IMG/VR virus record: IMGVR_UViG_3300015371_000024
Location: 1-64,000 of that record
DNA from: a virus
Strand: one strand, 5' to 3'
Length of the DNA stretch: 64,000 nucleotides
The notes beneath the pieces are model-generated. The model saw only the letters and a list, made by a program, of their open reading frames with translations, did not search any database and had not been told where the DNA came from. Shown here piece after piece: positions 18,301 to 26,396 of this stretch. Within the stretch, counting starts at the first letter, position 1; every line of letters begins with the position of its first letter. A program made the translations under genes and the position numbers.

Positions 18301-21300
18301 GATGACGAGCGCGCGGGTGATGTTGGAGATGAGGAGCAGGAGCGGACCGATCGTCGCCGCAGCGATCGCGAGGCCGACGACCCAATTCCGGGTGTGCTCC
18401 GAGAGTCCGACGAAGGACTCTGCGGCCTTCGTGATCATGACAAGGAAGCGCGTGAGGTAGGGCAAGAGCACGCCGCCGAGCGCGATCCCCGCCTCTTTGA
18501 GCCGGGACTGGAAGAAGAGCAGTTTGACGTTGAAGGTGTCCTGCGACTGCGCGAGCGTCCCCTCGATGAGCCGTGTGCGCTCCATGATGACGAGGTAACC
18601 CGCCTGGACCTTCTGGAGCGTGTTGAGTTGTGCACCGGTCCGGGCGATCCCCTCCCGGTAGGCACGGTCCGCGATCGTGTTGTCATCGATCTCGATCCAG
18701 AGCTTCTTCAATTCGCGCGACTGTCCGACGAGGCCGTTGATCACGGCATTGAACGCACGGTCCGAGGACACGCCCGAGAAGAGCGAGATGTTCTTCGTGA
18801 CCTTGATGAGGTTCGTGCTCATCTCGGCCACCTTCTCGCTCGAGAGGCCGATCGGGATGATGAGCTCCCCGAGCCGAGACGCCATCTGCTGCAATTCGGA
18901 CGACGTCGCCGGGATCTCGTTCCGGAGCGCGTTCAGGTTCCGCTGCAGTTGCACCGAGGCGGGACCGAAGGAGATCTGGAGCCGCTTAGCCGACTGCTCG
19001 GCGTCACCCGCGAGCTTGGTCGCACCGACACCCGCCGCCGCGATCGGGAGCGTCACGAACTTGAGGAACGTCGAGCCAATGCTCTTCCCGATGGCCGCGA
19101 CCCGGGTGAGTGAAGCGTTGGATCCACTCGACATCGCGGCGTCGAAGTTCTTGAAGAACGTCGTTCCCGCGGTCGTCCCGCCCTCGCCCGTCGTCTTGTC
19201 GAGCGTGGTCATGAGACGCTTGACTTCGCGCTCGGCACCCGCGAGCGCCTTCGCCATCTCCGCCTCGATCGCCGCCGGCGCGGCCACGCCCAAGTTCGTC
19301 GCCTTGGGCGTCACCACCGACGTCTGTGGCGGGAGCACCGCACGACGGACACGGTCCGCCACGCCCCGCAGCTGACTGAAGAGCCCACCCACGAACGAGG
19401 TTCCGGCGTCAACGCCGCGCCGCGCGAAGTCCACGACCGGCACCAGGACGTTGTCCCGGATCTTGGCCGATACGCCGCGCACAGCAGTCAGCACGCCACC
19501 AGCCAGCGATCGCCCGATCTGCGCGCCGCGGGCCAAGACGTCGGCCACGTTCCGCGGAACGAGCGCGTCCCGGACCTTGAGGCCCGCGCCCACGACCGAG
19601 GCGACCACGCCACCAGCCAACGCCACACCGATCGCCGCGCCCGCCGTCGCGACATCTGCAGCCGCCGGCAGAATCGTCTGACTGACCACCCGTCCGGCGC
19701 CGACGACAGCCGAGGTGATCCCCTGCGCGATCCCGCGCCCGATCGCCGTGCCTCGAGCGACTGCGTCACCCACGACCGGCGTAATCGCGTCCCGCACGCG
19801 GATCGAGGTACCACGGACCGCCGAGAAGACGCCGTCCGCGAGCGCGCGACCAGCGGCGATCCCGCTTCGGGTCATCTCGCCGATCGGAACGACGATCGCG
19901 TCCCGGAAGAGACCCGCCTCTCTCCGGATGGCTGTGGCGATACCGCCAACGAGGCTTCGACCGATGAGCGTTCCGGTCTGCAGCACCCCTTGCACCGCTG
20001 GTACGACGGCATCCCGGACCCTGTTGCCAACCCCGCGGACAGTCGTAAGTAGTGAGGTTGCGAGAGCGTTCCCGGCCTCGATCCCACGACGCGCCATATC
20101 CGCCGCCGGGAGGAACACGGACTGCTTTAGTCGATCGGTCACGGCGCGCAGCGGCGCGATGATTCCGGCGCCAAGCTGACGTCCGGCCTCGATCCCTCGA
20201 CGTGCCATCTCGGTGGCCGGAACCACTACCGACGCCAGGATCCGGTCGCTCACCCCACGGAGGGAGCTCACGACACCCGAGGCGAAGCTCCGCCCGATGT
20301 CCACGCCCGTCCGCGCCGCGTCGGCCACCCGGACGAAGATCGCGTCCCGAACGAAGCTCGAGACGCCACGGACCGCCGTCAGCACGCCGCGGGAGAACCC
20401 GAGCCCCATCTGCGCGCCGCGCGCGGTGGCGTCGGCCACTCGCGGGACGACTGAATCGCGGACGCGCTCGGCAGTGCCACGGGTCGCCGTCGTCACACCG
20501 CTGCTGAAGGACCGTCCCATCTGTACGCCACGCTGTGCAGCGTCGGCCACACGCGGGATCACGGAGTCTCTGACACGGTCCGCGACACCACGCACCGCTG
20601 TCACGGCGCCACTCGCGATCGCAGACCCGATCTGGGCGCCGCGGACGGTCGCCGCCGTCGCCTGTGGGATGATCGCGTTCCTGACTCGCTCGGCAACGCC
20701 CCTGACCGCTGAGACAGCGCCGGATGCCAGTGAGCGACCGATCTCGATGCCCCGTTGCGCCGCCGTCGTGGCCGCAGGAATGACCGAACCACGGATCCGG
20801 TCACCGACCCCTCGGACCGCCGTGATCGCGCCCACAGCGAGCGAGCGGCCAATCTCTAGACCTCGTGCCGTGGCGTTGCTCACCGTCGGGATGACGGCAT
20901 CGCGCCCCCGCTGCGAGACGCCGCGCACGGTCTGCAGCACGCCGGTGACGAGTGACCGCCCGATCTCTAGACCGCGGGCGACCGCGGATGCGACCGGCGG
21001 AATGACCGAGCTCGCGATCCGAGTAGCGACTCCGGCCACCGACGACAGCGCACCGGCGGCGATCGCGCGCCCGATCTCGGCACCCCTCGACGCCGCAGCG
21101 GCCACCGGCGGCACGATCGCCGCGCGCACGCGATCCGAGACCCCACGGACTGCGGACATGAGGCTCGTCGTGAGCGATCGCCCGATCTCGAGCCCGCGCG
21201 CGGTCGCCGCGGCCACGCGCGGTACGACCGCTTCCCGGATCCGGTCCGCGACTCCGCGGATCGAAGACAGGACGCCGGAGACGAGGTTCCGGCCAATCTC

Positions 21301-22788
21301 GATCCCGCGAGCCGAGGCGTTCGTGATCACCGGCAGGATCGAGCTCCGGACGCGTTCCGCCACGCCGCGCATGGACTCGAGCACACCCGAGGCGACATCG
21401 CGCCCGTAGTTCTGGCCGCGGATGATGGCGTCATCGACCCGTGGCAGGAGCGCGTTCCGGACGCGCTCAGCGGTCCCGCGCACGGCGTTCAGGAAGCCAC
21501 TCGCGAGGTTCCGGCCCGCATCAAGCCCGCGCCGCGCCGCGTCGGTAACGCTAGGGATCACCGAGTCGCGGACACGGTCGCGGACGCCGCGCGTGGCGGA
21601 CACCAGTCCGCTGACGAGCGCGCGGCCCGCCTCGATGCCGCGGACTGCGGCAGAAGCGGCAAGCGAAGCCGGAATGAAGAGCGCCGCGCCGGCGCCGCCA
21701 GCAATCACGCGAGCGACGGAGGCGAGCCCCGAGATGAACGCACGACCGACGTCAGCACCACGCCGTGCGGCATTGGCGACCGTCGGAATGATCCGGTCGA
21801 GCAAGCGAGTGGCGTTGCCAGCCGCGGCGACCTGTCGCGCGACAGCCTGAGTCGCGGCGCCGACCACGTCCGTCACGCCTTCGCCGACCCGTGCCCGCTC
21901 TTCCTGGATCCCCTGCTTGAACTGCCGGAACGCCTCGGTCACGCGGTTGCGAGCAGCGCGCGGGTCGAGTCCACCGGCCAGGTCGAGCTTCGTCCGGTTG
22001 ATCTCCTGCTGGAGCTTGTTCCGGAGCGTGGCGATCCGGCCTACGGACTCCTGGAACGCCTTCTCCGCCTCGGTGCGCGAGAGACCGACGCCGAACCCAC
22101 GGGGATCCACCTGCGATTCCATCGCCTGACGGAGTGCGGGTCGCATCTGCCCGCGGCGTTCCATCTCATCGATCTTCGCCAGGAGCTCAGCGTTCCGGTT
22201 GGCGAATGCCTCGGCACGCCGGAGCGACCGCTCAGCGACCGAGATGCTGCCACGGGCGATCTTGGTGTCGATGTCCTGGAGAGCGCGCGTGGTGCGCGTG
22301 TTGAGATCGTTGAGGAAGTTGTCCGCCAGCTTGACGTTCCGCGCGCCGCGGTCGAGCGCCTGGAACCCTTTGAGACCACCCTTCTCGATGCCCTGCAGTA
22401 ATTCGTTCTCGATCTCTGTGCGGAGCCCGCCGAACGCCTTGATCTGGGACTTGGCGCCCGCGATCGTCGCTTGCATGAGCTCCTGGCCGCGACGACCGAA
22501 TTCCTCCTTGTCGATCGCGCCGGACTTGACCAGATCCTTGAGGGCTTTCTGCTGCTGACGGAACCCGGAGACGATCTGGTCCGACATCTCGCGGGCACGG
22601 GCGATCTGCGCTTCGAACCCGCGGTCGGGTCCGAAGAACCCTTCGGCTGGCTTCAAGGCAGCCATCGCCCTGTTGGCTTTCTCGATCTCCCGCGCAAAGG
22701 CATTCACGCCGCGCGTGGAGTCGGCCAAGGTGGACTTGAGGGATCGGTTCTGTGCTTCGATCTCGACAACCAGTTTGGCGATCGTCAT
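15322..22788 (-). CDS. Tail tape measure protein with a tandem 37-residue repeat array
   Basis: The 2488-residue protein sets tail length and is carried in the tail lumen. Residues 1-320 are helical and coiled coil. Residues about 328-1160 consist of tandem units, mostly of exactly 37 residues, with the pattern R-(V/I)-R-D-x-(V/I)-(V/I)-P ... R-G-x-x-(I/A)-G-R-x-(L/F)-x-x-G ... A-V-R-G-V-(A/S). After the array come a region like TP901-type tape measures (about 1200-1440), a hydrophobic segment near 1465-1545 that could enter the membrane, and further coiled coil. The stop codon is TAG. Its place after the chaperones and before the hub is diagnostic. Confidence 0.92.
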   Translation of the reverse strand: MTIAKLVVEIEAQNRSLKSTLADSTRGVNAFAREIEKANRAMAALKPAEGFFGPDRGFEAQIARAREMSDQIVSGFRQQQKALKDLVKSGAIDKEEFGRRGQELMQATIAGAKSQIKAFGGLRTEIENELLQGIEKGGLKGFQALDRGARNVKLADNFLNDLNTRTTRALQDIDTKIARGSISVAERSLRRAEAFANRNAELLAKIDEMERRGQMRPALRQAMESQVDPRGFGVGLSRTEAEKAFQESVGRIATLRNKLQQEINRTKLDLAGGLDPRAARNRVTEAFRQFKQGIQEERARVGEGVTDVVGAATQAVARQVAAAGNATRLLDRIIPTVANAARRGADVGRAFISGLASVARVIAGGAGAALFIPASLAASAAVRGIEAGRALVSGLVSATRGVRDRVRDSVIPSVTDAARRGLDAGRNLASGFLNAVRGTAERVRNALLPRVDDAIIRGQNYGRDVASGVLESMRGVAERVRSSILPVITNASARGIEIGRNLVSGVLSSIRGVADRIREAVVPRVAAATARGLEIGRSLTTSLMSAVRGVSDRVRAAIVPPVAAAASRGAEIGRAIAAGALSSVAGVATRIASSVIPPVASAVARGLEIGRSLVTGVLQTVRGVSQRGRDAVIPTVSNATARGLEIGRSLAVGAITAVRGVGDRIRGSVIPAATTAAQRGIEIGRSLASGAVSAVRGVAERVRNAIIPQATAATVRGAQIGSAIASGAVTAVRGVADRVRDSVIPRVADAAQRGVQMGRSFSSGVTTATRGTAERVRDSVVPRVADATARGAQMGLGFSRGVLTAVRGVSSFVRDAIFVRVADAARTGVDIGRSFASGVVSSLRGVSDRILASVVVPATEMARRGIEAGRQLGAGIIAPLRAVTDRLKQSVFLPAADMARRGIEAGNALATSLLTTVRGVGNRVRDAVVPAVQGVLQTGTLIGRSLVGGIATAIRREAGLFRDAIVVPIGEMTRSGIAAGRALADGVFSAVRGTSIRVRDAITPVVGDAVARGTAIGRGIAQGITSAVVGAGRVVSQTILPAAADVATAGAAIGVALAGGVVASVVGAGLKVRDALVPRNVADVLARGAQIGRSLAGGVLTAVRGVSAKIRDNVLVPVVDFARRGVDAGTSFVGGLFSQLRGVADRVRRAVLPPQTSVVTPKATNLGVAAPAAIEAEMAKALAGAEREVKRLMTTLDKTTGEGGTTAGTTFFKNFDAAMSSGSNASLTRVAAIGKSIGSTFLKFVTLPIAAAGVGATKLAGDAEQSAKRLQISFGPASVQLQRNLNALRNEIPATSSELQQMASRLGELIIPIGLSSEKVAEMSTNLIKVTKNISLFSGVSSDRAFNAVINGLVGQSRELKKLWIEIDDNTIADRAYREGIARTGAQLNTLQKVQAGYLVIMERTRLIEGTLAQSQDTFNVKLLFFQSRLKEAGIALGGVLLPYLTRFLVMITKAAESFVGLSEHTRNWVVGLAIAAATIGPLLLLISNITRALVIYRAAALAASLATAAGGAAGAGALGLGAIAAIGGPVAIAIGLVTAAIIAYTVATQKASKETQTFEAAIVGMSKKGLEAAKIALTSALNETQLQLAKKLAEGVHVETTVQVSQLGVAAITSGPQGGTKKQRDDFVALQKEVKRYQDEIARVDEELVKITKQEQDAAKFAKEFAASMKAIEADTKAGLLTEQIRQNVFELSRLRAAGAEAAKAFTVGRKVGDIDLMNEGLEKARETLSNVNVLLKQFNLARSDPANQKIIKNLDIQIAGANKLASAMKGIIQTAEGKDKLDQFSAKLSEIRKQLQLASKTEDFASQQEAFTALAELEKQAQQTLTKIGTQGDAELQSRLRALLSDVGLLREQFKTMVPIETFAKIDNVIARIKALQESGQGGGQILSTGIPLEKMEEGKRLLKELNDLQFRLNEKIVGQRLRGEDVTKSLQKLAATQKEINQITPNIFEQMFPDAVPKIQEIAAAINAAQAQMENAQLFGDPVQAEEGHRNMVRALGDLGRLRQAIIDALVAAGVSKEAIAKIMEQFGQAYKRAGGQAQDFAEKVDRGTRRLIRLGLLVGIIRQLSDAFGITNKNILNAIQSTGVLIASVQEFKRVQAESDKRRKEEADRKGVDVSQVGRTGSEMLALISAGIGIASSAFNVVRSIVEAFTGRSAEQTEHDKILQANNQQLSLLSSQLRGFTGALGDQTRIRAALQQSGTLSAAALPKSGAIGIDLFNKVITQFGTTFAEINEIAKQFGITLLDSSGRIIVAAFEQVAQAIDLAAEAATKFANTIDDQQKKIDLFNNVFDVEQTPAQIIQDQAALLAKLSPELFKQFFAGVDLGDPAAVKKAVQAMTKALLSGALDAKAFGALFGKDDLIRIIEGFETGLDQLTDTVNDANAAITNVPDWFKTNQVRFLSADPFNPNTLPPDIPPTIPEPPIGIDVNPTPPLGPRGSVSNTWTGDMIVTQAPGEDSESFAERIIEELRTWKFQRTGSTALPGIDN
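19310..21807 (-). repeat. About 22 diverged tandem repeats of 111 bp inside the tape measure gene
   Basis: Unit starts fall every 111 nt. Twenty-one consecutive units run from 21576 to a partial unit at 19353, one of them 38 residues long. Degenerate units of 37 and 40 residues precede them from about 21807. The units differ at many positions, so the array is old and under protein-level constraint rather than a recent expansion. Confidence 0.9.
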
Positions 22789-22823
22789 CGACTACCTCGA
22801 GTCCACCTTGTCAAAAAGCGGTG

Positions 22824-23707
22824 CTACTTGTGCTTGCCGAACCCCTTCTGGACGACCGGTTCGCGGGGCGCTGAGTCTTCCGCGCGTTGTAAGCCTTCCC
22901 CGGGCTTCCGCTTCATGGCGTCCTTGTACGACAACTCCTTGGCTGCAATGAGGACGTTCACTTCCTCGTCTTCAGGATCCTCACACCGTATGCCGTCGTC
23001 TCGCCGCAGTTTCTGTACGACACCGATGTAGAGATCCTGGTTCTTCTCATACTGCCAATTCTGCTCAACGGCCTCCCACCAGAGGTAGTTGCCCATGCGA
23101 TCCAGCTGCTGCATGGAATACTCGTCAACGACCTCCGGTGGCTGATGGACCCAATCCTTCGCTATCGAACAAATGAGCCGCTCGAGACCGTTGAACCAGA
23201 GTTTCCCTCCGATTCCTCTTCATCCTTCGGCTTCTGGTAGAGGTTCCGGATCTCTTCGACCAAGAACTCGGTGACCGAGGCCGGGAAGTTGAGCACGGTC
23301 GCCAGATCGTTCTTCGGGTGCCACATCTGCGCCCCGTCCTTCGTGATCGAGGCCGCGATGATGAGCTTCGCGTCCTGCTCGGACGTATCGACCCGCTGGT
23401 CCGCCGCCTTGCCCTTGATGAGCGACGACTGGATCCGCGAATGCTCGCCGCCGCGGAGCTCCTTGATGATCCACTTGGCGCCCGCCCATTCGGTGTAGGC
23501 CGGGAAGGTCAAGGTCTTCGTCCGCGACGGAATCTTGGTCGCCTTGATCGCGTGGTCGCGACCCATGAACCCGTCGGCGTCCGTCTCGATCTTCGCTTGG
23601 CCGTTCGTGGCCGGTGGCAGCACCGCGCTCCCGACGTTGCCGGCGGCAGTCGAGAACGGTGTGATCGGTGTGACCTTCTCGTCGTTCTTGTTCGATTCGT
23701 CTGGCAT
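22824..23707 (-). CDS. Tail assembly chaperone GT, made by programmed -1 frameshift
   Basis: After the in-frame sequence G GGA AAC at 23207-23201 the -1 frame stays open to 22824. It gives a fusion of 294 residues: 169 from gene G and 125 from the downstream frame. The new part begins LWFNGLERLICSIAKDW. The G/GT arrangement directly upstream of the tape measure gene is known from lambda and many siphoviruses. There the fusion binds the tape measure and recruits tail protein. An internal ATG at 23114 exists but would skip 30 plausible residues, so frameshifting is preferred. Confidence 0.85.
23162..23707 (-). CDS. Tail assembly chaperone G
   Basis: The 181-residue product ends in an acidic Ser-Gly-rich tail just after the slippery site. 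The central part (FPAYTEWAGAKWIIKELRGGEHSR) and the helical C-terminal half fit tail chaperones. ATG at 23707 is chosen because GGGGA precedes it. A GTG at 23749 lacks a ribosome site. It lies between the major tail protein and the tape measure, as expected for this family. It is present in assembly, not in the virion, by analogy with lambda gpG. Confidence 0.85.
   Translation of the reverse strand: MPDESNKNDEKVTPITPFSTAAGNVGSAVLPPATNGQAKIETDADGFMGRDHAIKATKIPSRTKTLTFPAYTEWAGAKWIIKELRGGEHSRIQSSLIKGKAADQRVDTSEQDAKLIIAASITKDGAQMWHPKNDLATVLNFPASVTEFLVEEIRNLYQKPKDEEESEGNSGSTVSSGSFVR
23201..23207 (-). promoter_or_regulatory. Slippery heptamer GGGAAAC for -1 ribosomal frameshifting
   Basis: The heptamer is in the exact phase X XXY YYZ relative to gene G (GAG GGA AAC). 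It differs from the lambda G/GT site only in its last base. The zero frame continues 13 codons to a TAG and the -1 frame is open for 126 codons. Confidence 0.85.
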
Positions 23708-23802
23708 CGTTCGATTCCCCGCTAGGGTGAGAAGTGGTGAGGTGAACACTGGCCGGTTCCGGCCCTAGCCCGTGGCCGACCAGTGCTCCCCGAGCCCATT
23801 CC

Positions 23803-24237
23803 TTACGGAATGTCCTCTCGCTCGGTGAGGGCGTTGAAGTCGTAGCTGATTTCCTGCAGCCCTTCAGGCGCTGCAGACTCTCGGATGGAACCAACCCGTC
23901 CGATCAGCTGCCAACCGTTGGTGCCATCGCGCAGCACCTGGATGGCGATCACATCGTCCGCGGCTTCCGCCGTGTCGAGGATCCCCTGACCCGTGTCGCC
24001 CACGGACTTGAAGCCCGAGATCGTCAGGGTCTGTTCCCGTACTCCCGGAATCGAATACTGCACGCTGCGACCGAACACGGCGACGTTCGTCGTCGGTCGG
24101 TTGGCGTTGTAATCGACCCGGTTCATGTCGGACACCGGTGAGAACGTACCAGGCGTGTAGACCCCGCCCACCGGTCCCGTGGTGGTCGCAGCTTTGATGA
24201 TGAGCTCCGACCCCATGATCACTGTGCCGAGTGCCAT
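23803..24237 (-). CDS. Major tail (tube) protein
   Basis: The 144-residue protein is beta-rich (LGTVIMGSELIIKAA, IQVLRDGTNGWQLIGRV) and lies directly upstream of the chaperone pair. Size and gene order fit a siphovirus tube protein. An AGGAG sequence lies about 10 nt before the ATG. The gene follows a palindromic non-coding gap, which fits separate high expression. The fold call is inferred from context. Confidence 0.7.
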   Translation of the reverse strand: MALGTVIMGSELIIKAATTTGPVGGVYTPGTFSPVSDMNRVDYNANRPTTNVAVFGRSVQYSIPGVREQTLTISGFKSVGDTGQGILDTAEAADDVIAIQVLRDGTNGWQLIGRVGSIRESAAPEGLQEISYDFNALTEREDIP

Positions 24238-24357
24238 TAGAGGCTCTCCTGAACCGTCGTCTGCTGACTCGGCAACCCTGTGCGGTCAGCATTTTCGCGC
24301 ATCGCGGTTCTGGCATAACTGCTATGGCTCGGTCACCCCGGACCGGTCGAGATGAGA

Positions 24358-24397
24358 ATAGCGCAGACTGTTGCATCGATGCAACACCCTGCGCTAT
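24358..24397. promoter_or_regulatory. 40-bp near-perfect palindrome with TGTTGCATCGATGCAACA core
   Basis: The 18-bp core at 24369-24386 is a perfect palindrome. It is flanked at equal distance by the 9-bp arms ATAGCGCAG and CTGCGCTAT, so the whole block is symmetric except for two mismatched pairs. It fills the gap between the Gly-Ala-rich gene and the major tail gene. It could be an operator or a terminator stem, but no T tract follows on either strand. Confidence 0.6.
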
Positions 24398-24424
24398 CCC
24401 AATGACCGTGATTTTTACTTCGTG

Positions 24425-24766
24425 CTACTTCTTGCCGCGCTTCGTCGCCGCCGGAGTCGCGCCCTCGCCATCCGTCGCGCCAGCCTTCGCCGCTGCGCGC
24501 TCTGCCTCGAGCCGCTCCCTTTTCTCGGCCTTGCGGCGCTCGATGTAGTCGTCCGCCTCGGCGTTGGCCGGATCGCCGGCGTCCGCACGACGACCGGACA
24601 CCTTCTGCGTGTGGATGGGATTCCCACCCGCGCCGGTCGTGCCGTTCGTGCCACCCGCGCCAGCCGGTACGGCAGCGCCGCCCGCTCCGACAGGGGTTGC
24701 CGCGCCGCCAGCACCCGCTGGTGTGGCCGGACCGGACGTTCCGCCTGAACCTGCTGACGTACCCAT
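24425..24766 (-). CDS. Gly- and Ala-rich low-complexity protein
   Basis: The first half of this 113-residue protein is built of PAGAGGAA-like repeats. The second half is a charged Lys-, Arg- and Ala-rich helix ending in TKRGKK. The repeat part is flexible and the helix may bind nucleic acid or another protein. It lies between the connectors and the major tail protein. I cannot assign a function. Confidence 0.55.
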   Translation of the reverse strand: MGTSAGSGGTSGPATPAGAGGAATPVGAGGAAVPAGAGGTNGTTGAGGNPIHTQKVSGRRADAGDPANAEADDYIERRKAEKRERLEAERAAAKAGATDGEGATPAATKRGKK

Positions 24767-24775
24767 GTGGCCTCC

Positions 24776-25144
24776 TTAGCCCTGTGGTTTGGTGACGAAC
24801 CCTTGCTCGTCAACCGGTGGTGGACTGGAGGAAAATGTGGGCCTCTGGCGCTGAAAGTCCACCTCCTCCGGCGTCGGGCCTTGACCGAACGCCGCCATCC
24901 GTGCCCGCTGCATGAGCGCCATCGCCCCGAGCACGGTCCGCAACTGCGCGCCGAGCGACACGCACGCCTGGCCGAAGAGCGCCTCGGCGTCTACGAGATC
25001 CTGTGCCGGTTGGAACTGGCTCGGTCGTGGCGCCGGTGTGCTGTACGTGTTCGCTTGATTCCGCCCGAACGCCAGCGGCTGACCGTGCTTCTTCGCCTCC
25101 GCGAGCGCGGCGAGCTCGCGGTCGATCTCCGGGTTGCTTGGCAT
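24776..25144 (-). CDS. Hypothetical helical protein of the connector region
   Basis: Starting at the ATG at 25144, which overlaps the upstream stop (TAATG), this 122-residue protein has a charged N-terminus, an Ala-rich helix (ALFGQACVSLGAQLRTVLGA) and a Pro-rich end. No family was recognised. A longer reading from 25225 would overlap most of the neighbour. Confidence 0.6.
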   Translation of the reverse strand: MPSNPEIDRELAALAEAKKHGQPLAFGRNQANTYSTPAPRPSQFQPAQDLVDAEALFGQACVSLGAQLRTVLGAMALMQRARMAAFGQGPTPEEVDFQRQRPTFSSSPPPVDEQGFVTKPQG

Positions 25145-25431
25145 TAGCCGTTCGGGAACCCGCATGTCGCGCCAGCCGGGTCGTAGCGGTGATACGGATT
25201 GGTGCCATCGGCCATCGCGAGGCATCCGCCCGCCAACGTGATCTCGCGGAACGTCCCCAAGCGCTCGATCGCCGGTTGCCGATACCTAGACTGCGGGTCG
25301 TACCTCCCGAGACGATCGAGTCCGGGTTTCTGATACCTTGATTGCGGGTCGTAAAAGAAACCCGGATCGCAATCCTCCGTGCCGATGACTCCGGTTTCGA
25401 CTACGCGCGCGGCGACTCTGGTCTTACGCAT
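25144..25431 (-). CDS. Small protein with an internal duplication
   Basis: The 95-residue product contains two copies of a 17-residue unit, YDPQSRYQKPGLDRLG and YDPQSRYRQPAIERLG, at about residues 27-60. The C-terminus has two Cys residues (GGCLAM, GATCGF). It sits between the tail terminator and a helical protein. Function unknown. Confidence 0.6.
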   Translation of the reverse strand: MRKTRVAARVVETGVIGTEDCDPGFFYDPQSRYQKPGLDRLGRYDPQSRYRQPAIERLGTFREITLAGGCLAMADGTNPYHRYDPAGATCGFPNG

Positions 25432-25455
25432 GGCTGACCTCCGAAACTAGGGGTT

Positions 25456-25914
25456 TTACGACGGGATGGTGCTGGTAGTGACGTCGATCGAGAGAATGGC
25501 TTGCTGACCGACGGCAGTCTGGAACACGCCGATCGTATTGACGATGCACGTTCTAGTCTCGAAACCCTCGAGCGTGTGCTTCTTGCCCGAGATGAGACGC
25601 TTCACCTTGTCTACGAGATCGAGCACGAACGACTTCGTGAAGGGGTGGGCGTCGAATATATGCAACGACAGCGTGGACGCACTCCCCGCCTTCCCGAACT
25701 CGCCTGAGAAGTCACCGTTCGGCGCGTCCGTGACGTTCGCCCAACAGCAGTACGGGAGCGGCCTCGTCGTCGCCGAGTCCACCGTCGGCGGCACCAGCTG
25801 GTCGAAGATCTTGTCGCCCGCGAGTGCGTTCGCGAGCGCCGGCGTCCCGAGGATGAGCGTCGTGAACGCCTTCTGCAGCGGATTGATCGGCAGTCCCTGT
25901 TCCGGTCCTGGCAT
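25456..25914 (-). CDS. Tail completion/terminator protein (DUF3168-like)
   Basis: The 152-residue protein has the pattern LQKAFTTLILGTPALANALAG, then IFDQLVPP and PLPYCCWANV. This matches small tail terminator proteins, which cap the tail and join it to the head. Its place after an HK97 gp10-like gene and a head-tail adaptor fits the canonical order. ATG at 25914 is used because it abuts the upstream stop. Confidence 0.65.
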   Translation of the reverse strand: MPGPEQGLPINPLQKAFTTLILGTPALANALAGDKIFDQLVPPTVDSATTRPLPYCCWANVTDAPNGDFSGEFGKAGSASTLSLHIFDAHPFTKSFVLDLVDKVKRLISGKKHTLEGFETRTCIVNTIGVFQTAVGQQAILSIDVTTSTIPS

Positions 25915-25916
25915 TC

Positions 25917-26396
25917 CTACCTCGCAGAATGTCGTCTGGTGGCGCCGCGGACCATGTTCGCGACCGCGGTCTGGTACTCGGGCCGGATGTGCTCGTAGGC
26001 TGGCTGCAGTGACGGGACCGGCGGGTGGAAGACGCCTTTCATGTCTGTCCAGCCGGTCAACTGCCAGAACTTGAAGTAGAAGTTCTCGCCGATCGCCTCG
26101 GTGTCCGCCTCGTCCCACCCGATCTCGAAACCCAAGCCAGACGGCGTGAACCGCACATGAATGTGGTCCCGCATGTACCCAGGGTGCCACGGGGGATCCA
26201 CTTCCTTCCCGACATAGGTCGTCTGATACGTCTCTTCCTCGATCTTGTCGGCGTAGATCCGCGCGAGCTCCCGGAGGCCCTCATCGATCTCCGCCGAGTA
26301 GACGAAGAAGTTCCGGATGAGCGCGTCCGTATTCCGGACGGTGACCTTGATCTCACCCGGAGTGACCGTGAAGCCAGAGCGCGCTCGGACCGGCAT
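25917..26396 (-). CDS. HK97 gp10-like minor tail/connector protein
   Basis: The 159-residue protein has the motif HPGYMRDHIHVRF followed by an acidic segment and GENFYFKFWQLTG, then Pro-rich LQPAYEHIRPEY. This order (LRDSI-type strand, YA.FvE.Gt-type strand, PaP.P.) is typical of HK97 gp10 proteins at the head-tail interface. It overlaps the upstream stop by one base. Confidence 0.7.
   Translation of the reverse strand: MPVRARSGFTVTPGEIKVTVRNTDALIRNFFVYSAEIDEGLRELARIYADKIEEETYQTTYVGKEVDPPWHPGYMRDHIHVRFTPSGLGFEIGWDEADTEAIGENFYFKFWQLTGWTDMKGVFHPPVPSLQPAYEHIRPEYQTAVANMVRGATRRHSAR

Noticed and set aside
19310-21807. Tandem repeats as a CRISPR array
   Set aside because: The 111-bp units are coding, diverged at many positions and have no spacer structure.
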